Notes under the pieces: generated by a model | Told to the model about the DNA's origin: nothing | Databases searched by the model: none | The model's input: the letters and a program-made list of their open reading frames with translations, nothing else | Program-made: the position numbers and the translations under genes | Assembly: GCA_005240025.1 (NCBI GenBank) | Contig: SBBK01000175.1 | Coordinates: 1 to 10,330 of the forward strand | Length of the DNA stretch: 10,330 bases | From: an archaeon | Lineage (GTDB): Archaea > Thermoproteota > Nitrososphaeria > Nitrososphaerales > Nitrosopumilaceae | Direction: 5' to 3' | Shown: in pieces, positions 1 to 5,992 of the stretch | Layout of the letters: each line of letters starts with the position of its first letter | Position numbering within the stretch: position 1 is the first letter of the stretch

Positions 1-614
1 ATTGTGTTTTTGCCAGCATCTGCAAACTCTGCCTCGCCTGTGGCAAGTGTAAATGTCAGGACATCAAAGATAAACTGACTTTCTTTGAGGCCATATTTTT
101 TTCCAGCATCGAACAAAAGCTCAGCAGTTTCCAGTTTCTGCTGGGGTGTCTTTGCCATGCCTTTTGGCCCAATACATAATGCTATTGCAGAAACACCATA
201 CTTTGCCATAAGCGGGGCAAGCCTGTGGAATCTTGACCCGTCCCCTTCCAAATTGATCGAGTTGATTACGGGCCTGCCGGGGATCTGCCGTATTGCTGCC
301 TCGATTACTGCTGGGTCGGTAGAGTCTATGACAAGCGGTGCATCGATTTCAAGCGACAGTCGCTTGACTAGCTTTACCATGAATCCGAGTTCGTCGGAGC
401 GTTCGGTGGTGGCAACACACACATCCAGACAGTGTGCGCCGTCCTCGACTTGGGTTCTTGCCAGACTCACTAGCCCCTCAAAGTCGTCTGCCATCACAAG
501 CTGTTTTGCCTTTTTTGAGCCCTGCGTGTTGAGCCTCTCGCCAATTATGAGGGGGGGTGGTGTTTGCCTTACCTCGACTGCCTTTAGTGCTGAACTGACC
601 CGAGTTATCTTCAA
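1..614 (-). CDS. metH: Methionine synthase, pterin-binding (methyltetrahydrofolate) half, partial at left edge
   Basis: 204 codons are visible; the 3' part lies outside the window. The protein carries the pterin-binding TIM-barrel of cobalamin-dependent methionine synthase, which delivers the methyl group of methyl-tetrahydrofolate to the B12 cofactor. Visible family motifs are IIGERLNTQGSK (residues 23-34), GAHCLDV (59-65), VIDSTDP (95-101), NSINLEGD (118-125) and FDVLTFTLATGE (183-194). A cobalamin-binding domain is expected past the edge but is not seen. The start is TTG at 614: an in-frame TAG lies 8 codons upstream and the first internal ATG (residue 41) would remove the conserved GERLN motif. 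No clear Shine-Dalgarno precedes it. It is third in an operon, 32 bases after the homocysteine-methyltransferase gene, so methionine synthase is split over two genes. The family call is secure; the exact start is less so. Confidence 0.88.
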   Translation of the reverse strand, partial: MKITRVSSALKAVEVRQTPPPLIIGERLNTQGSKKAKQLVMADDFEGLVSLARTQVEDGAHCLDVCVATTERSDELGFMVKLVKRLSLEIDAPLVIDSTDPAVIEAAIRQIPGRPVINSINLEGDGSRFHRLAPLMAKYGVSAIALCIGPKGMAKTPQQKLETAELLFDAGKKYGLKESQFIFDVLTFTLATGEAEFADAGKNT

Positions 615-646
615 GTGTCTTTTTTGCCAAGTTTTTTTCTAAATAC

Positions 647-1597
647 TTAACTAGTTGACAGTTTTTCATCAATTACTTTTCGCAGCGCCGCAATGTGGGC
701 AGGCGTTGTGCCGCAACAGCCACCAATTATTCGTACTTTGCGGTATTTTGTTACAAATTCCTTTAGCGCGCCGGCCATTTTTTCCGGCGTCATTTTGTAT
801 ACTGCATGGCCTCCCTCGTTTTCAGGCATGCCTGCGTTTGGAACTACGAGCAAATTGAGGTCTTCCTGCTCGTCCAGCCAGCGAACGCTTGGGGTCATCT
901 CAATTGGGCCGGTGGAGCAGTTGAGGCCAAACACGTCTATTCCCATGTCGGATACTGTAGTGTATGCTGCCTGGATGCTGGTGCCAAGGAGCATCTTTCC
1001 GTATTGATCAAGTGTCACATTTGCAATCAGGGGTATCTTCCTGCCGGATTTTTTCATCGCATCGTGTGCTCCCTCTATGGCAAGCTTCACCTCAAGGATG
1101 TCCTGGCTTGTCTCTATAAGCAAGGCGTCAACGCCGCCCGCAATGAGGCCCTGGGCCTGAAGATTGTATGCATCTCTTATCTCCTCAAGTGGTTTTTGTC
1201 CCAAGTCTGGGTCGTTTGAGCTAGGCAAAAATCCGGTCGGGCCCATACTGCCAATCACAAACCTTGGCCTGTCGGAAAACTCGGATGCCACACCAACTGC
1301 AAGCTCGGCAATCTTTGTGTTTATCTCAATTGTTCTGTCTCCATATCCATACTCGTCAAGCTTTATCTTGTTTGAACCAAAGGAGTTCGTCTCGATACAG
1401 TCGGCGCCAGCCTCCAAATAACTACGGTGAATTTTTTTAATCCATTCTGGGTGTGTCAGAACAAGACCATCGTTGAATCCGTCCTTGCCCTCAGGAAAGT
1501 CTTCCGGCTTTGGCTCAAATTTTTGAATCTCGGTTCCCATCGCGCCATCAAACAACAAAATCTTCTGCTTAAGCGCGTCTACAAAGTCTGGTTTCAT
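647..1597 (-). CDS. metH: Homocysteine S-methyltransferase half of split methionine synthase
   Basis: 316 aa, the length of a single homocysteine-binding TIM barrel (the N-terminal module of MetH, also found in BHMT-type enzymes). It would transfer a methyl group, here probably from methyl-cobalamin, to zinc-activated homocysteine. The N-terminal LLFDGAMGTE motif (residues 14-23) and ETNSFGSN (69-76) are family hallmarks. The three zinc-ligand cysteines are present: C227 in GLNCSTGP, and C294/C295 in GGCCGTTP. No pterin- or cobalamin-binding module is attached; the next gene downstream supplies the pterin-binding part. The ATG start overlaps the stop of the upstream metF-like gene by 4 bases (ATGA), which indicates co-transcription and probably translational coupling. 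Context favours a MetH subunit over a stand-alone S-methylmethionine-dependent enzyme. Confidence 0.92.
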   Translation of the reverse strand: MKPDFVDALKQKILLFDGAMGTEIQKFEPKPEDFPEGKDGFNDGLVLTHPEWIKKIHRSYLEAGADCIETNSFGSNKIKLDEYGYGDRTIEINTKIAELAVGVASEFSDRPRFVIGSMGPTGFLPSSNDPDLGQKPLEEIRDAYNLQAQGLIAGGVDALLIETSQDILEVKLAIEGAHDAMKKSGRKIPLIANVTLDQYGKMLLGTSIQAAYTTVSDMGIDVFGLNCSTGPIEMTPSVRWLDEQEDLNLLVVPNAGMPENEGGHAVYKMTPEKMAGALKEFVTKYRKVRIIGGCCGTTPAHIAALRKVIDEKLSTS

Positions 1598-2364
1598 ACG
1601 ACACCTGCTTTTTTAAGCTTGGCCAGTACTTTAAGTGAGGCCTTGAAATCGTTTGGCGACGTAATCAGGACATCCTTTGTTGCCTTGTATATCTTGGAAA
1701 TGAATCCCAGCACATCCCTCTCATATTTACTAAAATCAACTCCTACCATCTTTGCGGAATTTGAATTGTTTTCGGAGGGTATCATCAGGCATGGAATGAT
1801 CTTGAAACCCTGTGGTTTGAGGGCATCCGCCAGTCTGAATACCTGATCAGGAGATTGGATGACCTGAGTCACAAAACCCGTTGGCTCTACGTCTATTTTT
1901 TTTTGAATCTTGTCAAAATCCGGCTCTGCAGGAATTGAAAGGAAAAAATCCAAGTTTTTGTCAAAACCAAGCTCCTTGAAATGCCTCACCACCTCGCTTG
2001 GGACAAGTTTGGAGTCCTTGGGGCCTTTTGGTGGCTCGTCCCCCTTTAATATCAGCAGGCCGTCCAGCCCCAAAAGAATCGCATCATACACGGACTGGGT
2101 GAGTGCGGTGATGTTTCTGTCCCTTACTCGAAGACTCGCAGTTATATCCAGATCCAATCCGTTTTTCCGGATCATGGCGCCAGTTGTTATTGGCGAGATT
2201 CGAGGTATGCCCAAGACAGAATCTGTCAGGTGAATTCCATCGCAATATTTTCCTGCCAGGCCAATTCTTTTTTGTACCTTTGTAAGCGAGCTCCGGACTT
2301 CTCTGTGGGACAGAATCTTGTTTTGTATGACCCTTGGAGGGTTGATCTCGTACCTTACTGTCAT
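1594..2364 (-). CDS. metF: Methylenetetrahydrofolate reductase-like protein (MetF family)
   Basis: 256 aa, somewhat shorter than the roughly 290-300 aa of bacterial MetF. The family makes 5-methyl-tetrahydrofolate from methylene-tetrahydrofolate using FAD and a reduced nicotinamide or other donor. Recognisable motifs: YEINPPR at residues 5-11, where E6 matches the catalytic Glu of the FEFFPPR-type motif; LLILKGDEPPKG at 103-113, matching the ALRGDxPPG flavin/substrate loop; and FVTQVIQSPDQ at 164-174, matching the conserved TQ region. It is first in a three-gene operon with both halves of methionine synthase, which supports a role in supplying their methyl donor. The ATG at 2364 lies about 27 nt after a TATA-like box, consistent with a leaderless mRNA. 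The electron donor cannot be read from sequence. A diverged relative acting on another C1 carrier is possible. Confidence 0.85.
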   Translation of the reverse strand: MTVRYEINPPRVIQNKILSHREVRSSLTKVQKRIGLAGKYCDGIHLTDSVLGIPRISPITTGAMIRKNGLDLDITASLRVRDRNITALTQSVYDAILLGLDGLLILKGDEPPKGPKDSKLVPSEVVRHFKELGFDKNLDFFLSIPAEPDFDKIQKKIDVEPTGFVTQVIQSPDQVFRLADALKPQGFKIIPCLMIPSENNSNSAKMVGVDFSKYERDVLGFISKIYKATKDVLITSPNDFKASLKVLAKLKKAGVV

Positions 2365-2386
2365 TTGTCTACTCTAAATTTTACAT

Positions 2387-2396
2387 GATTATAACC
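2387..2396 (-). promoter_or_regulatory. TATA box of the metF-metH operon
   Basis: On the minus strand GGTTATAATC is centred about 27 nt upstream of the metF ATG at 2364. Archaeal transcription usually begins about 26 nt after the TATA centre, which puts the start at or next to the ATG, so the transcript is probably leaderless. Inferred from position and base composition only. Confidence 0.5.
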
Positions 2397-2455
2397 TTTG
2401 AAGTACGCTGAGGGCAAGCGATAACTCAATAACTGTAATCGGATAAATTTACTCA

Positions 2456-3013
2456 TTGAGATTAGGCAAAATAAAAAAATCGTTGTCGTCGGACATTACG
2501 CCATACCTTAACGACAGAAATACAAAACACGCAGCAGTTTTGGTGGTAATTTACGGCACAGATTGTAAAATAATCATGACCAAAAAATCCTCAAACCTGT
2601 CGCAGCACGGTGGCGAGATCTCGTTTCCCGGCGGTGGGATCGCCGAGTCTGATCTTGACCTCCTGGACACCGCAATCCGTGAAACCAAAGAAGAGATCTC
2701 ACTGGGTGTATCAAGGCAGCAGGTAATAGGACAGTTGAGTCCTGTCAGGACACGAAACTCGGGTTTTACAATAATTCCGTTCATTGCTGTTTTGACCGAT
2801 GTCTCGTTTGTAAAACCAAATTCCGAAGTCGATGAAATATTACACATACCGCTAATCAATCTTCTTAAAACACTCAAAATTGACGATGACGAAAATCACA
2901 GATCATTACTGGAGTCATATGTGCTTAGTCACAATGATAACATGATTTGGGGTGCATCAGCTAGAATTTTAAAACAGCTGGCAGATGTCTTCAAACAAAA
3001 CAATCTGCTGTAA
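2456..3013 (+). CDS. Nudix hydrolase, CoA-pyrophosphatase (NudL/UPF0035) type
   Basis: 185 aa. The central block matches the CoA-diphosphatase subgroup of Nudix enzymes: SSNLSQHGGEISFPGGG (residues 45-61), then TAIRETKEEISL (72-83), giving the metal-binding RE..EE core of the Nudix box (R75, E76, E79, E80). The HxGE-FPGG lead-in is typical of the UPF0035 signature, as is MIWGASARIL near the C terminus (163-172). Members hydrolyse CoA and its derivatives to 3',5'-ADP and phosphopantetheine; substrate here is inferred from the subgroup. The start is TTG at 2456: an in-frame TAA lies four codons upstream, and the first ATG (residue 41) would cut into the fold. It is divergent from the metF operon and followed by ribosomal protein genes with their own promoter, so it appears monocistronic. 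No convincing TATA box was found for it. Confidence 0.88.
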   Translation: MRLGKIKKSLSSDITPYLNDRNTKHAAVLVVIYGTDCKIIMTKKSSNLSQHGGEISFPGGGIAESDLDLLDTAIRETKEEISLGVSRQQVIGQLSPVRTRNSGFTIIPFIAVLTDVSFVKPNSEVDEILHIPLINLLKTLKIDDDENHRSLLESYVLSHNDNMIWGASARILKQLADVFKQNNLL

Positions 3014-3038
3014 TCAAAATCTCCAAAATGCCAGATTC

Positions 3039-3047
3039 ATTTAAAAA
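3039..3047 (+). promoter_or_regulatory. TATA box of the eL39-eL31 operon
   Basis: ATTTAAAAA is centred about 28 nt before the eL39 ATG at 3071, in the 57-base gap after the Nudix gene. The spacing fits transcription starting at or within a few bases of the ATG. Confidence 0.5.
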
Positions 3048-3070
3048 GAGGGTCCATTGCCTGTCTTTCT

Positions 3071-3229
3071 ATGGCTGCACGCAAGTCATCTGCACGCAAA
3101 ATACGGTTGCTTAAAAAGAAAAAACAAAACTCGGCAGTACCTGCATGGATCATTCTTAGAACCAAAAGACAGGTCAGGACAAATCCAAAGCGCAGAGAGT
3201 GGCGTCGCACGGACGTCGAGGTAGGCTAA
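3071..3229 (+). CDS. rpl39e: 50S ribosomal protein L39e (eL39)
   Basis: A 52-aa, very basic protein. The order of features is diagnostic of eL39: an N-terminal K/R-rich stretch with LLKKKKQN (residues 13-20), then VPAWIILRTKRQVR (23-36) and NPKRREWRRT (38-47). eL39 lines the exit tunnel of the archaeal and eukaryotic large ribosomal subunit. The ATG is preceded by a TATA-like box at about -28 and by no clear Shine-Dalgarno. The gene ends one base before the eL31 start, so the two form an operon. The eL39-eL31 pairing is common in archaea; the eIF6 gene that often follows in other archaeal lineages is not here. Confidence 0.95.
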   Translation: MAARKSSARKIRLLKKKKQNSAVPAWIILRTKRQVRTNPKRREWRRTDVEVG

Positions 3230-3230
3230 G

Positions 3231-3710
3231 ATGTCGCAAGAGGCAGAACGCGTCTACACAATTAATCTCGGAAAAGTATGGCTCTCCCCAAACAACCGGA
3301 GGGCAAAACGTGCAATTAACATGATACGAGAATTTGCCACTCATCACATGAAGACAGAACAGATCAAAATCGACCAAGACCTAAGCCAGGCGGTGTGGAA
3401 GCGTGGTATTAGAAACCCGCCACGAAAAATTCGAGTCAAGATGGCAAAGACAGAGGAGGGGTATGTTTTGGTATCCTCATACGAGGAAGAAAAACCGAAA
3501 GAGACAGGCAAGAAAATTGAGGTCGTGCCTGAGGCAGCATCCATGACAGAGACAGCAGAAAAACCAAAAGAACAACCAGAGCAAAAGGAAAAGCCAAAAC
3601 CAAAAGAACAACCAGAGCAAAAGGAAAAGCCAAAAAAGGCAGAAAAAAAGTCAGAAAAACAAAAAGAAACTAAGAAATCCTCCTCGAAACCCAAGAAAAA
3701 ATCTAAATGA
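3231..3710 (+). CDS. rpl31e: 50S ribosomal protein L31e (eL31) with long lysine-rich tail
   Basis: 159 aa, whereas archaeal eL31 is usually about 80-100 aa. Residues 1-85 are the ribosomal domain: ERVYTINLGKVWLSPNNRRAKRA (residues 6-28, quoted in part: YTINLGK, RRAKRA), IREFATHHMK (32-41) and VWKRGIRNPPRKIRVK (55-70). eL31 sits near the tunnel exit of the large subunit. Residues 86-159 form a low-complexity tail rich in K, E, P and Q, likely disordered, and contain two identical 12-residue repeats (112-123 and 124-135) beginning PKEQPEQK. The ATG follows the eL39 stop by one base. The TGA at 3708-3710 directly abuts the stop codon of the convergent FtsZ-like gene, leaving no intergenic DNA. 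The core identity is secure; the role of the tail is unknown. Confidence 0.94.
   Translation: MSQEAERVYTINLGKVWLSPNNRRAKRAINMIREFATHHMKTEQIKIDQDLSQAVWKRGIRNPPRKIRVKMAKTEEGYVLVSSYEEEKPKETGKKIEVVPEAASMTETAEKPKEQPEQKEKPKPKEQPEQKEKPKKAEKKSEKQKETKKSSSKPKKKSK
3564..3635 (+). repeat. Two perfect 36-bp tandem repeats inside the eL31 tail
   Basis: The 36-base unit starting CCAAAAGAACAACC occurs at 3564-3599 and again, without mismatch, at 3600-3635. Because 36 is a multiple of three it keeps the frame and duplicates 12 residues of the tail. Identity at the DNA level, including third codon positions, points to a recent slippage or duplication event. Confidence 0.95.
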
Positions 3711-4652
3711 TCATTCTAACTGATATAACTCGATTCCAGTTTTGATACTCGATTCTGGCACATCCCAGTCAAGAACGTTCTCCTGAGGGATGATCCCGAG
3801 TGGGTCATAGCTGTCAAACTTGAGTGACCCCTGCACTGTGGTGACCATGACGACCTGAGTCTTATCGCCTTGCGTTGTGGCCAAACTCACACTAGTATTA
3901 TTTTCATTAAATATGCCGCTTAGCGTGTTGGTTATCGAGCTTATCTTTCCAACAGAAACGTTGTTGGTTCCAAAAACGTACAGCACTGTCTTTTTGACAC
4001 TGGATGGCGGTGCGTCCTCATAAAGCATCTTTATAGAATCACGCAATGATACCTCGATATCTTTTACATCCTTGCTTGTAGAAAGAATACTGACGTCGCC
4101 TGCAAGTGTACTGGAGCCAAGCGAGTTTATCACATACATGATTGCATGGTTGGTTATTTCGTAGCATTTCTTCAAAGTCAAATCCGGGTTGCTCTCAAGC
4201 AATGCGTCATTGTCTACTACGATTGTGGCATCAGAGCCTGCACGAAGCCTCTTGAGTGAAATCCCTGACAAAAACAACCTCTCTTTTTCAAATCTAAATG
4301 GCATGATTGCAAAGGAGAGCACGGTTTTTCCCTCCTCCTTTGCGGCCGATGCCACAAGCGGTGATATTGCAGAACCGGCCCTGCCTGCCAGATTTGCCAA
4401 AATTATGACAGTGGAATAGTCGGATATTTTGCCTCGAATTTTATCCATCGATTTTTGAGCATGTGCGCGAATCAAATATGCAGAAGTGTTTACGTATGGT
4501 TGTGTGTGAACTTTGATGTCTCCAGAGTCTAAATCATTGCTGTCGTGCGATATTGACACATAATCTGCGCCAATTAGCTGATGTGCCTGGACGGCAAGCC
4601 TGGAGCCTGCGCCGCCAATTCCGACCAAAAGAACAGGCTCAACAAAGTCCAT
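3711..4652 (-). CDS. Degenerate FtsZ/tubulin-superfamily protein (thaumarchaeal FtsZ-like)
   Basis: 313 aa. The N terminus has the FtsZ nucleotide-binding opening GIGGAGSRLA (residues 11-20). MPFRFEKERL (117-126) and VVDNDALLE (145-153) match the PFxFEGxxR and IPNDxLLE segments of FtsZ. The tubulin signature GGGTGTG is replaced by NLAGRAGSA (87-95), and the NxDFADV-type T7 loop that completes GTP hydrolysis in polymers is not recognisable near 176-188. A role as a conventional GTP-driven polymer is therefore doubtful. Thaumarchaeota are known to divide with the Cdv/ESCRT system and to carry such an FtsZ homologue of unclear function. The ATG at 4652 was chosen over an upstream in-frame TTG at 4667: the FtsZ homology begins right after it, GGGGTG lies 3 nt before it, and a T/A-rich TATA-like box is about 24 nt upstream. 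Convergent with eL31. Confidence 0.82.
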   Translation of the reverse strand: MDFVEPVLLVGIGGAGSRLAVQAHQLIGADYVSISHDSNDLDSGDIKVHTQPYVNTSAYLIRAHAQKSMDKIRGKISDYSTVIILANLAGRAGSAISPLVASAAKEEGKTVLSFAIMPFRFEKERLFLSGISLKRLRAGSDATIVVDNDALLESNPDLTLKKCYEITNHAIMYVINSLGSSTLAGDVSILSTSKDVKDIEVSLRDSIKMLYEDAPPSSVKKTVLYVFGTNNVSVGKISSITNTLSGIFNENNTSVSLATTQGDKTQVVMVTTVQGSLKFDSYDPLGIIPQENVLDWDVPESSIKTGIELYQLE

Positions 4653-4655
4653 GCA

Positions 4656-4661
4656 CACCCC
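4656..4661 (-). promoter_or_regulatory. Weak Shine-Dalgarno supporting the FtsZ-like start at 4652
   Basis: Minus-strand GGGGTG lies 3 nt before the ATG at 4652, resembling the archaeal GGAGGTG ribosome-binding site. The short spacing makes it weak, and it would be functional only if transcription starts upstream of it. It favours ATG 4652 over TTG 4667. Confidence 0.35.
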
Positions 4662-4670
4662 TTGCAAAAT

Positions 4671-4680
4671 AGAATAAAAA
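4671..4680 (-). promoter_or_regulatory. TATA-like box of the FtsZ-like gene, overlapping a T-tract
   Basis: The minus strand reads TTTTTATTCT, centred about 24 nt before the ATG at 4652. The preceding T run (minus-strand GGTTTTTTATT) lies about 40-50 bases after the methylthiotransferase stop and could also act as the poly-U termination signal of that upstream operon. Both roles are inferred from composition and position. Confidence 0.4.
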
Positions 4681-4694
4681 ACCTTCTTACTTAA

Positions 4695-4719
4695 TTTTGA
4701 TCCAAACTTCGATCTAAAA
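4695..4719 (-). terminator. Possible 3' stem-loop after the methylthiotransferase gene
   Basis: TTTTGATC and GATCTAAAA flank an 8-base loop, giving an imperfect stem of GATC plus A/T pairs with one bulge just after the TAA at 4723. It is A/T-rich and not followed immediately by a T run, so a structural role in 3'-end formation is only possible. Confidence 0.25.
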
Positions 4720-4722
4720 GTT

Positions 4723-5991
4723 TTAGCTAGCGATCAGACCGTAAAGACAATGACTTGTCGCATCTGTTATCTGGACTTGTCTGGTGTCCCCCAACCTTAC
4801 CGGTTCATCGACAAGGATAGATTTGTATGCAAAGTTCCTGCCGCGGACCTTTCCATCTGAGTGCTCTGTGAACAACACCCTGCCCTTCCAGCCTATCCAG
4901 TCTCTGTTGTTTTTCAGAGAAATCCTGTTTGCAAGTTCAAAGATTGTCTTGCTTCGCCGTTTTACCTCGGATACTGCTATTTGTTCCATGCCTGCTGCCG
5001 GTGTCCCATCCCTCGGGCTGTACCTTGAGATGTTTACTACCTCTGGTTCAGTCTCCTCCAAGATCTCGATTGTTTTCTCAAAGTCCTGCCCGGTCTCAGT
5101 TGGAAATCCTACTATGATGTCAGTTGATATTGTGCATCTTGGGAACCTGGACCTGAATCTCCTTACTGTATCACGGAAGGTTGCTGCAGTATGTCCACGT
5201 TTCATCTCGTTTAGCACCCTATCGCTACCTGACTGTACGGGAATGTGGAGGAACTTGTAGACCTTGGGGCTCTCAAATGATTCTAGGAGGCCGTTTCTTA
5301 TTTTGGGCATATACATGGGGTTCATCATCCCGACACGAACCATGAATTCTTTTGGAATCTCGGCTACCCGGTTTACAAGCTCGGGCAGGGTTGTGCCAAT
5401 ATCAAGACCATAGCAGCCATTATCAGTTGATGTGAGCCATACCTCAATACATCCATCGGATACCTCGACTGACACCTGGCGAACAATGTCGCCAATTCTG
5501 TATGATGCAAGATTGCCCTTGGCAAGTTTTGTCTGACAAAAGGTGCATTCGCTCATGCACCCGCTGGCAATTTCCACAATTCCGACCACCGGGTTCAGCC
5601 GCACCTTTGGCAGGCCTGTCTTGGTAAGGTCCGTTGCCTCCAACTCGACTTTTTTTCTTCCTGCCAGGGCAGAGTCTATTACCAGAAGGGTCTTCCCAAT
5701 GGAGTTTGGACCCATGAGGCTTGCGTTTTCTGCGAACCGTTCAACTGTTTTTGGTTCTGCCTTTGCCAGACACCCTGCAACGACGAGGGGTTTTGATTGA
5801 AGTTTTTTTATCCTGTTGACCATCCTGTCTGCTGTGGCGTCCTTGACAGAACAGGTAACAATGAGACTCATCTCGGCGTCTTTTGCGCTTGATGCCAGTG
5901 TATGACCTCCATTTACAATCAGGCCTGAGATCATTTCTGCGTCTGCAAAACTTGCAGAGCAGCCATATGATTCTACCCAGATCCTGGCCAT
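4723..5991 (-). CDS. tRNA (N6-threonylcarbamoyladenosine) methylthiotransferase, archaeal/eukaryotic MtaB (CDKAL1) type
   Basis: 422 aa radical-SAM enzyme of the MiaB/MtaB/RimO family, predicted to convert t6A37 to ms2t6A37 in tRNAs. The N-terminal UPF0004 domain has its three cluster-binding cysteines at C11 (ESYGCSAS), C47 (VTCSVKDAT) and C74 (VAGCLAKAEP). The radical-SAM triad is CMSECTFC (C145, C149, C152). HIPVQSGSDRVL (249-260) and IIVGFPTET (292-300) are family hallmarks, and the last 60 or so residues look like a TRAM RNA-binding domain. The VKDAT and HIPVQSGS forms and the archaeal context favour the CDKAL1-like branch over bacterial MiaB. The start is ATG 5991, one base after the upstream lyase stop (5993-5995), where family homology begins (ARIWVESYGC). 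An in-frame ATG at 6009 would add six residues and overlap the lyase by 17 bases. Co-transcribed with the lyase. Confidence 0.88.
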   Translation of the reverse strand: MARIWVESYGCSASFADAEMISGLIVNGGHTLASSAKDAEMSLIVTCSVKDATADRMVNRIKKLQSKPLVVAGCLAKAEPKTVERFAENASLMGPNSIGKTLLVIDSALAGRKKVELEATDLTKTGLPKVRLNPVVGIVEIASGCMSECTFCQTKLAKGNLASYRIGDIVRQVSVEVSDGCIEVWLTSTDNGCYGLDIGTTLPELVNRVAEIPKEFMVRVGMMNPMYMPKIRNGLLESFESPKVYKFLHIPVQSGSDRVLNEMKRGHTAATFRDTVRRFRSRFPRCTISTDIIVGFPTETGQDFEKTIEILEETEPEVVNISRYSPRDGTPAAGMEQIAVSEVKRRSKTIFELANRISLKNNRDWIGWKGRVLFTEHSDGKVRGRNFAYKSILVDEPVRLGDTRQVQITDATSHCLYGLIAS

Positions 5992-5992
5992 G

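Noticed and set aside
85..642. Plus-strand open frame of 185 codons
   Set aside because: It is antisense to the pterin-binding methionine synthase frame, which shows clear family motifs; the plus-strand translation has no recognisable domain.
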